Below, in pieces: positions 1 to 10,300 of a stretch of 13,027 bases of DNA. Every line of letters starts with the position of its first letter. The stretch's first letter is position 1. This DNA comes from Phascolarctobacterium sp. (lineage in GTDB: Bacteria > Bacillota > Negativicutes > Acidaminococcales > Acidaminococcaceae), in assembly GCA_019417125.1 (NCBI GenBank), contig DXVZ01000143.1, forward strand, positions 1-13,027, in the 5' to 3' direction. The position numbers were made by a program, and so were the translations under genes. A model generated the notes under the pieces. It had not been told where the DNA came from. It did no database searches and saw only the letters and a list, made by a program, of their open reading frames with translations.

Positions 1-21
1 AGCATAGATTGTTTTACAAGT

Positions 22-27
22 GAGGGG
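22..27 (+). promoter_or_regulatory. Ribosome binding site of alaX
   Basis: GAGGGG lies 6 nt before the ATG at 34 and fixes that codon as the start. Only 33 nt of sequence precede the gene in this window, so its promoter, or an upstream operon partner, cannot be judged. Confidence 0.75.
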
Positions 28-33
28 TTTGTT

Positions 34-1218
34 ATGACGCAAAAATTATTTGAAAACGACGCTTATTTGTGGGAGTGCGACGCCGTCGTTACGGCGTGCG
101 AACCAGCGAAAAACGGCTTTGCCGTTGAACTTGACCGCACGGTGTTCTTTCCCGAAGGGGGCGGGCAGCTTAGCGACCGCGGCAAACTGGGCGGCGCCGT
201 TGTTACGCACGTTGCGGAAACGAACGGGCGCATTTTGCATTATTGCGATAAACCGCTTGCCGTTAGCAGCACGGTACAAGCCGTTGTGGACGGCGTAGTG
301 CGGCTTGACCACATGCAGCAGCACTGCGGCGAACATATTTTATCTTACGCGGCGTGGAAGCTGTTTGGCGCGAATAACATCGGCTTTCACATGAGCGAAG
401 GGCTGGTAACGATTGACCTTGATAAAGAACTGACGGAGGACGAGCTGGCGCAGACGGAGGATTTTGCCAACCGCGAGCTGTGGCTGGATAAGCCCATCAG
501 CGTAAGCTATGTGCCGCATACCGATTTAGATAAATTTACTATGCGTAAAAAGAACACCAAACTGACGGGCACGCTGCGCCTGGTGAGCGTTGAAGGCGGC
601 GATATCTGCACCTGCTGCGGCACGCACCCGAACAGGACGGGCGCAGTGGGCAGCATCCGCATTATCAGCGCCGAAAAACATAAACAAGGACAGCGCATTA
701 GCTTTTTGTGCGGGCGCTGGGCGCTGGAGGACGCGCGCCGCAAAAACGCTGCACTGCGCAAGGCTGGGCAAATGCTTTCCGTTAAGCCGGAGCAAGTTCC
801 GGACGGCGTGCTGCGGCTGAAAAACGAAATTGCCGATTTAAACGCACGCCTGAAAGAAAAAACTATGGCGCTGTACGACGCGCAGCTGCCGCAGCTGTTG
901 AGCACGGCGCATGTTATGCCGGACGGCAGCCGCTTTGTGGTAGTAACGCCTAAAGACGCGACGGCGGCGGACGCCAAAATGCTGCTGCAAAAACTGACGG
1001 CTATGGAAAACCTGTCGGTTGCCGTTATTTACGAAGCCGGCGGCAGGGTAAGCTATATGTTTGGCCACTCTGATGGCGTGGAAGCCGACTGCCGCGAATA
1101 CTGCAAAAAAGCAAATGAACTTTTTGGCGGACGCGGCGGCGGCAAACCGGATTTTGCCCAGGGCAGCGGCTCTAATACCGAAAACTGGCAGCAAAAAGCA
1201 CACACGCTGCTTATGTAA
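34..1218 (+). CDS. Alanyl-tRNA editing protein, AlaX type with DHHA1 domain
   Basis: This 394-residue protein resembles the editing half of alanyl-tRNA synthetase and has no aminoacylation domain. The family hydrolyses Ser-tRNA(Ala) or Gly-tRNA(Ala) in trans, in the cytoplasm. Visible motifs: FFPEGGGQ at residues 38-45 (N-terminal editing-domain signature); H97-CGE-H101, the HxxxH zinc motif; C194-CGT-H198, the partner CxxxH; a charged helical, probably coiled-coil stretch at about 228-290; and GGRGGGKPDFAQG at 365-377, the DHHA1 glycine-rich motif. All four expected metal ligands are present, so it looks active. Length fits the long AlaX class (roughly 380-400 residues). The start is set by GAGGGG 6 nt upstream. 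It is convergent with the tps operon and functionally unrelated to it. Base composition is GC-rich, like tpsB. Family assignment is firm; whether serine or glycine mischarging is the main substrate cannot be read from the sequence. Confidence 0.94.
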   Translation: MTQKLFENDAYLWECDAVVTACEPAKNGFAVELDRTVFFPEGGGQLSDRGKLGGAVVTHVAETNGRILHYCDKPLAVSSTVQAVVDGVVRLDHMQQHCGEHILSYAAWKLFGANNIGFHMSEGLVTIDLDKELTEDELAQTEDFANRELWLDKPISVSYVPHTDLDKFTMRKKNTKLTGTLRLVSVEGGDICTCCGTHPNRTGAVGSIRIISAEKHKQGQRISFLCGRWALEDARRKNAALRKAGQMLSVKPEQVPDGVLRLKNEIADLNARLKEKTMALYDAQLPQLLSTAHVMPDGSRFVVVTPKDATAADAKMLLQKLTAMENLSVAVIYEAGGRVSYMFGHSDGVEADCREYCKKANELFGGRGGGKPDFAQGSGSNTENWQQKAHTLLM

Positions 1219-1260
1219 ATATTAGATATATACTTTTAATTAAAACCTAACTTAACGCAC

Positions 1261-1300
1261 AACAGCCTGCGGATTTTCCGCAGGCTGTTTGTTTTTGTGT
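1261..1300 (+). terminator. Rho-independent terminator after alaX
   Basis: A perfect 13-bp stem (1261-1273 pairs with 1277-1289) with a TTT loop is followed by a T-rich run (TTTGTTTTTGTGTTT). It starts 43 nt after the alaX stop. On the minus strand the hairpin is preceded by an A-rich run but not followed by a U-tract, so it should be efficient for alaX and weaker for tpsA, whose stop codon is at 1375-1373. No separate convincing terminator for tpsA was seen in 1300-1372. Confidence 0.9.
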
Positions 1301-1372
1301 TTTATTAAGTTGTAATTTTAGCTTCCGGTTTTGCCGTAACCAGCCTTTACAATATGCCCTTATAAACCGCCG

Positions 1373-4300
1373 TTAAATTTCCATGCCGCCGTCAACAAAG
1401 TTTACTTCTGCTTTGCGCTCGCGGAAGTTTTTGCTGCGGTCAAATGGGTTATCGCCAAACAGGTAATCCCAGCGGTTATGCGGCCAGTCTTGCGGAACTT
1501 CAAATTCGCTAACTGTTAACGTGCCGGGGTTAAAAGTAATATTGTAGTTGGCAAAAAATTCAAGTCCGTTAATTTTATGCCATTCAGGATTTTGCGATAA
1601 ATCGTAAAATGTTCCGTTAAGCCAAACGCCTATTTTATCGGTATGGGTACCGACAACACTTTCAAGCGTTGTATCGCTGATGCCATGCTCATAATAAGGC
1701 AATTTTTGCTGGTCGCCGTTTACAAGCACATCTTCAATAACAGTACTGCCGTTAGCGTAATTCGGCCTTTGCCCTAAAACTATGTTTTGGTCACCGGCTG
1801 TAATGGTAATGTCTTTTTTATTTACAGTAGCTTTGCCAGCATTTACTTGTACGATATTATAGTTTTGCAATATATCGGCATTATTATTAGCCAATTCGTT
1901 TTTAAAGCTCAAACTATAATTGCCTTCAGCATCCTGAGTAACTTTTAAACCATTGTTTCCGTTAACCGCACCGGTATTATTATATCCGCCTGCGGCAGAA
2001 TCAATAGCATCCTTAACGTCATACAAAGTATCGCCGTTAACTAAAACATTTGCACCATTACTGCCAAAGCCGTAACTGTACTTAGATTCATCAAACGCAG
2101 TACCATAAGTGGTTTCTGCATCATTAATGTTGATTACCAAGTCGGCTTTATTAACAACCGAACTGCCTGTGCCTGTGTTATTGTTATTCTGCGAATTGTT
2201 AACAACAATCTCATAGTTTTGATTTAATTTTTCATTTTTACCAATAACAGTACCAGTATAAGTATATTGATTTACGTCATTAGTTACCATACCGCCGCTT
2301 AGTCCTGTTAAAGCATTATCTTCACCTTGATTTACATTAACAGCAAAATCATTGTAAGCGTAATTATCGCCATTAGTATTATTTGCTACATTAATTACAC
2401 CATAACCGCCGCTTACAATATCCGCACTACCATATGTTCTATTGACATCGTTTAAATCAACTGTAATAGTTGCTTTATTAACAACTATTGTACCGCCAAC
2501 ACTATCGTCTACAAGTTCATAATTATTTGCATCAGTACCATTAAGCCCTAAACCACTAATATTAAGGCTGTTCTCATAAGTATCTACATCAGCAGTATCA
2601 CGGTCACCTTTGTTTTGTGCATATTTGCTGTCTGCAACTATATTAGCATCCGTAACGTTTAACGTAGTATCAATATTTACCTCATCATCATAAACAATAC
2701 CTGCTTTACCGCCAACGCCAGTTAATGTACCGCCGGAAGTAACGGTAAAACCTTTGCCATCCTGATTACCATACGTTATATTAGCGATAATATCGCTGAT
2801 GCTAAGTTGACGCTTATTAACTTTAGAACCACCAATAGTAGTGATGGAAGTACCGTTTACATCAAGAGAGCTTTGCCCATCGCTTTCTTGTACATTTGTT
2901 AATACAAATTCATAGTTGCCTTGGTAGCCGTCAGCGATATTAAGCTTTCCTGTCCAATTATAATCACCAGCATTGTTGGTTTTTGCGCCGTTTTCTACAA
3001 GACCGCCGTCATTTTTTACATCACCGAATAACAACGCATTATTATTGTCCAACTCATTACGGAGATTTGCTAAATCTGTTTCGTCAATTACATTGGCAAA
3101 ATCATAACTATAACCATAATTACCGTTATTTAAAATTGTAGTATCGCCATACGTTCTTTCAACTTCGTTTAAATCAACCGTAATTTGGGCTTTGTCAATA
3201 TCGTGCGTTAATTCAATATCATAACCAAGGTTATTGGGGTTAAAACTTTCGTCCGTACTGCTGGAAGCAATTTGCCCGGAATACAGCCAATTATCGTAAG
3301 TACCGGCATTTTTATGTTCAAAACCGGTATTTTGAATAAGGCTGTTATTATTTTTATACGCCGCGAAATCATCTTCCGCACTAAACGCACCATTTGTGCT
3401 TGTCAAATTGCCAATGTCCAAATCCTGGTCTTGTGTATTATAAACAAGGTCAGGTAATTTATCAGCATTTACTTTAACAGTTGTTAAGAATACCTTGAGC
3501 AACGGATTGCCGCTGCCAGCATAAATCTTCCAATAATCATTCGTACCATCGGAATCAGCAGTTTCATCTGCTTTAGTTGCACCAGTAATATCAAAATCAA
3601 ACCCTGCATAGCTATCGCTGTCTTTTTGGTCATTGCCGCTGATAACTTCAGTTGCAGTATTATCACCAGTAACAAAGCTATAAGCATTTTGAATAGCATT
3701 TTCTGCTATATTGGAGTTAGCACCAATCAAATTGCCGGTTGTATTGCTTGCGTAAATATTTACAATAGTACCAGCATTCTCGCCAACCGCATTGCCAACA
3801 TAGCTGTTGCCAACAACAGCCGTCGTATTATAAGCGTTGCTTAAGGTGCCGCTGTTAGTGCCTGCCAAACCGCCGACGTTGGCGCCGCCGGTGATAGCAG
3901 CATTTTGCACATTGCCGTTAAGGTCAACCGAACCATTTGCAACCATTACGGTGTTAAATACCTGGTCGATTATGCCGCTGTTGCTGCCTGCAATGCCGCC
4001 GACGTTAGTGCTGTTGCCTGCGTTGATAGCGCCGGTGTTGTAACCTGCGGTTAAGCTGCCGCCAGTTGCATTTTCACCGATAAGGCCGCCGATGTTTTTG
4101 CTTTGATTACCATTCTGCACCGCATCAATCTCACCAGCATCAACTTTGCCGTCTTTATTATCATCTTCCCACGAACCGACAGTAATAACGCCGTTGTTGT
4201 AGATTTGGTATTTGTAGTAACCGACATCAGTACCGTCTGCTTCCGTGCGTCCGCCGATAATTCCACCAGTGTTATAGCCAATTAAACCGCCGACATTGCT

Positions 4301-7300
4301 TACGCCGATAACCTGTGCGTCAGCCGTGTTAATTAACGAAGATGTGCTGAAATTACCGCTGTTAGTGCCAAACAGACCGCCAACATTACTATTGCCCGCT
4401 ACAATGCCTTCGTTGGTAAAGGTGGAACCCGTTGCGTTGCCGGTGTTAGTGCCAATTAAGCCTCCAACCGTACCGCCGCCGGTAACAACGCCAGTGTTAG
4501 TAAGGGTAGAATTTGTAATATTACCGCTGTTTATACCAAACAAACCACCGGTTATACTATCAGCACCAGTGCCGCCTGTTACCGTACCGCTGTTGGTAAT
4601 ATCTGCATTGTTAATAGCATTTGCATTGGTTTCACCCTCACTGCCAGTAATAGTAATATTATTCTTGTAGAAAATACCTGCCGCACCACCTTCGGTTGCG
4701 CTTACGTTGCCGGTATTGGTAATCTGCAAACGCACGTTATTATCTTCATTATTCAATATGGATGCATTTAAGTTTTCACCAATAATGCCGCCGACATTAG
4801 ATAACCCGCTTACAGTACCTTCATTACGTATTTGCCCCTGCAACTCGCCGGATGATGTATTTTGCCCGATGATACCGCCGACATAAGTTGCTCCGTCCGC
4901 AGCAACATCTACCGTGCTTTGGTTTGTTGCGCCTATAATTGTACCGCTGTTTTGCCCAACAACGCCTCCAAAATATGACGGATTGTTATTATCAACAACA
5001 TCATCTGTTAGTTTAGGGTCTTTTACGTTAAGCACAATGCTTGAAATGGTATTTGTAATAGTTCCGCTATTTGCACCGGCTACGCCGCCAACAAATTTAT
5101 TGCCGGTAATGCTGCCGCGGTTAATAAGGTTACTGTCGGTAGCGCTTATTTCACCGGCGTTACTGCCTGCAATACCGCCGACGTATTGCTCGCCGGTAAT
5201 ATTTGCCGAACTGTCGTTGACGAGGTTAGTAAGCGTTGCACCTTCTTGGTTAGTGCCAACCATCCCGCCGACATTCTCCGTACCGGTAATTGTGCCGTTG
5301 TTGCGTCCGTTAGTTACGCTGCCACCATTGGTTCCAATAAGACCGCCAACATTATAGCTTCGTTCACCATTACTAAAATCCCAGCCGGTAACACTGCCGG
5401 CATTTACAATATCTGTTACAACGCCGCCGGCAGCATTTAAACCAATAATACCGCCAACCTGATTGCGGCCGCTGACAATACTTTCGTTATAAGCACTGCT
5501 AAGCTTGCCTAAATTATAGCCAATTACACCGCCAACATGAAGATACAGTTCATCGCCGCCATTAGTTATACCAAGGCTGTCAACAAGCCCAACTGTGCCA
5601 TTGGCATTATTAACGCCAACTACGCCGCCAAGACCCGCCCTGCTATCGCTGTTGTTTGCGCCAACGACCGCACTGTTGCTGTAACTGTTAAGCAAACCGC
5701 CGTTATTAGTGCCGATAAGCCCGCCTGCAACAACCTCGCTGCCAGCAATTACGCTGCCTGTAACTTCAACATTGTTAATACCGCCGCCGGTAATCTGATA
5801 AGTTATCTCGCCATTTTCGGTAATAGCCTCAACCTTGCCGGAATTATTAACGCCAACAATACCGCCTGCATTAGCAGCTGTGCTGGCATTAGCGCCATTA
5901 CCTGTAACTTCAACTCTGTTGCCTAAAGCAGATATATTAGCAATGGTGCCGTTATTTATGCCTGCAACCGCACCGGCGTTAGTTGTACCGGTAAAGGTGC
6001 TGCTGTAAATATTAAGATTTTCAACCGTGCCGCTGCTGCCAATGGTACTGAAAATGCCAGCGTTTTCAATATCTTGCGTATCATTGCCATTTGTAGCGTC
6101 AAGCCCGATAATGCGGTTGCCGCGCCCGTCAAAAGTGCCGGTAAAGCCAATATTACCGTTTGCATCATCATTGCCCGTGCCGATTGCTTCCCAGCCGGTT
6201 ACCCAGTTGGCGTTAATATCGTCTTTTAAGGCAAAGTTGTATGAAAGAAATTCTGTGCCTTTATTTACTTCTACGCCATTTACAGTTTCCGTCTCATTTT
6301 TTGCCTGATTGTAGTAACCTTGTATGCCTTGCAGCTGGTCGGCGTCGCTTACCCAAATGTAAGTTATGTCTCTCGCATTTAAAGATTCGTCTTTACCGTT
6401 TATAAAATTAAGACTTGTAATTTCATCGCGGAAGGTATGCGCACTTTCAGTTGGTGTGTCAGTACCGGGTTCAACGGTAAAGGTGTCAAACTTGCCCATA
6501 TCAAACTGGTTAGTTTCATAATTCCACATATCCACCGCAAGTTTTATATTGTTTGCAGTTGTTACATCAGCATTACCGTCCTCTGTGGTAATAATTTTGC
6601 CAAAGTTAATCTTATCACCGCTGCCTTTGTCAAAGTTATGCAAAAAACGGTGCATATACGCCGCGGCAACTTCCTGTTCCAGTTCGCCTACATTGGTAGA
6701 ACCTTCTAACTGCCCTTCGTCACTAACTTTTCCTGTCAACAGATTATAAATACGCTGAGCTACGTTTTGGTTCGCCTCTTTCTCTGCGTCTGTATCATTT
6801 GGTGCGCCGCCTGCTACTATGGCGTTCAATATAGCTTCTTTTGCTGTATCTCCATTTGAACTTAATTGATTAACGTTGTTAATATCAAGCCCCGATTCTC
6901 TAAGTGCGTGTTCAATCGCATCGACATAGGCGTTTTTTCTTACCTGACCTAAATTGCTTAAATCAAATACTATTTCGCCATCGTCAGCATGGGTATACAA
7001 ATTTATGTCGCCGTCGACAAACATATCGCTGTCGAGATAAACGCCGTTGTCTGCATCAACCGTTAAATTGCCGCTTGCCGCAATATATCCCGCTTCTTTA
7101 TTGCCAAAGTAACTGCTGGCATTGCCGTTGCTGCCGCTGCCGTTTTTATTTGCTTCGGCGGTAATGTTAATATTGCCAGTTATATTATCGCCTGCTTCTG
7201 CGGTATATGCGTAACGTTCACCGGTGCTTACCATTTCGGCGTAGGGGTTGGCAATGGCCTGCGGTGCATCACTGACACTTTGTTCTTTACCGCTAATACC

Positions 7301-10300
7301 GCTAATGGTTATGTTTTGCCCAGCCGCAGCAGAACTGATAACGCCGTAATTTTGCACTTCGCCGCCGTTAATGTATACGCTGCCGTTTTTATTATCGGCT
7401 GCGGTAACATCGCCGCTTTCCTTCCCAGTTGCGGTAACATCGCCGCGTATTTCTATCAATCCGTTAGAATTTAAAGTTACGGAAGAACCATATAACTGCG
7501 ACCTGTACCCAAGGGAAATAGCGTTGTTGCTGTTTGTATCGCCCAAAGCGTTAGCGTTAACAACTAAATCGCCGTCGGCATAAATGCGTCCGTAAAAATG
7601 ATTATTGCCCCTGTCGATAACAAAGTTGTTAATTGTAAGGTCTGCTCCGTAAACAGCAAGGCCAGCCAAATTTTTAATGCCAAGTTCCTGCCAGTCAAAG
7701 GTTATTTGGTTAGTTCCCTCTGCCGCATTTATAATGGTTAATGTTGGGTCATAAGCAGTGCCGTATTGAATAGAACCGATACCGTAATCGGTAAGAACTT
7801 TATCTTCAAAATAATCTTCCGCATAGGGCAAAAAGGCGTTTAAGATAGGCGTTGTGCCATCGTAAATGCGCCATATATAATTTCCTTCATCAACGGAACC
7901 TTCAGTTATATTAGGTTTCTCAATACTTGGTGAAAAGTCATAGTTATTCCCATCGTCCCTATCATTATATTCAATAACAGTATAACCTTGTTGTCCGCCT
8001 ATATTACCAAGATTAACAAAATTATCCGTTTCCGGCATTATATAGTTGGCACCACTTAATATTGGTACATCGTTACCTCCGTAAATAGCCCCCAGTCCGC
8101 CATCTGCGCCAACGCTGGTATAACCATAATCAGCTGCATTGCTGTTAAATGTACCTCTGGCAGCATATAAATTCCCTGTTGTATAAACATTAGTAATACT
8201 TGTACTATTACCGCCGCGCGCCCTGCCGATAATGCCGCCAACGTAAATTGAATTAGTAGACTCCTGATACCCCCTGATAGTGCCAAGGTTATAAGCATTG
8301 CTTAATTTAAGCCCGCCTTGCCGTGACGAAGCACCAACAAGACCGCCAACCTGCAATTCGGTTATAGCCCGCGCTGTAATATTGCCGGTGTTAAATACGT
8401 TATTAATATTGCCGTTATACCACCAGCCAACAATGCCGCCGACAGTTGTATCGTTATTATAAATATTGCCTTTGTTGTAGGCTTTTTCAATAGTTCCGCT
8501 TAAACGCCCAACAACGCCGCCAACATGCCTGCCAAAATAAGCATACGCCGAATCGCCAATATCGCCTTCGTTGTAAGCGTCATAAATATATACGCTTGCT
8601 CCGGAGTTCTCCGTTGTATCGCCAACAATGCCGCCCATATTAAGCGAATCTATATTGGTGCCGCTTACCTGGCGGTTTGACCTAATTGTGCCCTGGTTGT
8701 AAACGGCTGCCAGCTCGCCGTTGTACATCATACCGGCAATACCGCCAACGCCCGTATAGCCGCGCACATCGCCGTTATTAAAACTGCTGTTAACAGCTGC
8801 ATTATCAGTGTTAACATCAATAGCATTTCCTGTAAGCGTTTGGCTGCGGTCAATTTTACCAACAATGCCACCTACATTAGCCGCACTTTCATATTCCTGC
8901 GGTGCTGAAGGATTGGTCGGGTCGGACGTATGCACAGTGCCATCATTAGTACTGCCGCTGATGTAAACATTGTCGCCGTCCATATAACCAGCAATACCGC
9001 CAATATTGCCAATAATAAATTCTTCGTTACTACCATCACCTCTTGGGCGGATAATTTCTTTGGCAAAATAATGCGTATTATCGTTATCATACCGCGCTCC
9101 TGTTGCCATAATATCGCCATCAAGATTTTCGCTGCTGCTGATGGTGTAGCTGCCGTCATCCTCAGTGCTGCCAAAGTAACCGGCTATGCCGCCTACGTTA
9201 TGCGCGCCGCGAACATTGTTATCGTGGTTAACGGCGTCGGTAATATTAGTATCAACCGCCTTGCCAACCACGCCGCCTACATTACCCGCGGTATAATATG
9301 CGTTATTTCCATCTCTGACGCTGCTTACATCGCCGCTATTAGCAACATTTTGTATAGTGCTTCCACCGCTGCTGTTACCGGCAATACCGCCTGCGTTGGC
9401 AGCATTAACATCAAGCGTTACAAGGTATTTACCATTGCCAATATTTTCAATAGAACCGCTCTGTGTTGTACCAGTTCCTGTTGCACTATTATAATCTTTT
9501 AACAAAGCATTAGCCGCAGCACTGTGATAAATATATTTATCATAAGTATAACCAGTCGCTACAACATCGCCGCTGTTTTCGGCATTCTGCACAGTACTGC
9601 CTTCCATTTTGCCTACTATGCCGCCTACGTTATAGGCGCCGCTGATATTCATATAGTTGCGCAAAACATTGTTATCGTTTTCGCCGCCAAGCGTAGAATT
9701 TACAGCGTACCCGGCAATGCCGCCGACATTATAGCCAGTTGTCGAAATATCGCCCAGGTTATAGCTGTTGCCATCCAAACTGCTGTCAGCTATATAGCCA
9801 ACAAGCCCGCCTATATTCCCGCCTATATTATCTTGAGTGCCCATTACTTTGCCGGTATTGATAAGGTTATTAATAGTGCTGTTTTGCGCGCTGCCAACAA
9901 TGCCGCCTACATCCGTTGTGCCGTTGACGGACGCAGCGTTAACAACATTATTGATACTTGTATTTATAGCCGTACCGGCAACGGAGCCAACATTATTGCT
10001 GCCGCTAATATTGCCGCCTACCAGCGTTACATTATTGATTGCTGCGCGATCAGCATAGCCAAACAGGCCTACGTTATCTTCGCCGGAGCGGTTAATGTTA
10101 AGGTCAAAAATGCCGTAATCAAGCCCGTCAAACTTGCCATAAAAACCTTTTTTAGTTTCTTCGCCAACAGTTGTTTCTACAACGTCACCATCGTTATCTA
10201 TGCCAATAGATTTAAAACCGCCATCATCCCAGTTTATGGTGCCGGTAGCGTCGATGCTGTTTTTTAGGGCATAGTTGCCGCCAAGGTTGGTGTTAATGGC

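Noticed and set aside
34..1218. Truncated alanyl-tRNA synthetase
   Set aside because: The gene begins at a good ribosome site with the editing-domain start and lacks any class II synthetase motif; its length and motif order match complete stand-alone AlaX proteins, not a degraded alaS.
3755..6070. Regularly spaced CCGCCGAC-like words resembling a CRISPR array
   Set aside because: The words are short, vary in sequence and spacing, and are the reverse complement of the VGG codons of GLUG repeats in an open frame. There are no constant repeats with unique spacers and no cas genes.
9524..10267. Long plus-strand reading frame opposite tpsA (247 codons), with others at 8930-9502 and 10301-10873
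   Set aside because: They are antisense shadows of the tpsA codon pattern: composition is low-complexity (Ala, Ile, Asn, Val), no ribosome site or family motif is visible, and the sense frame is a coherent 3263-residue protein with domain signatures throughout.
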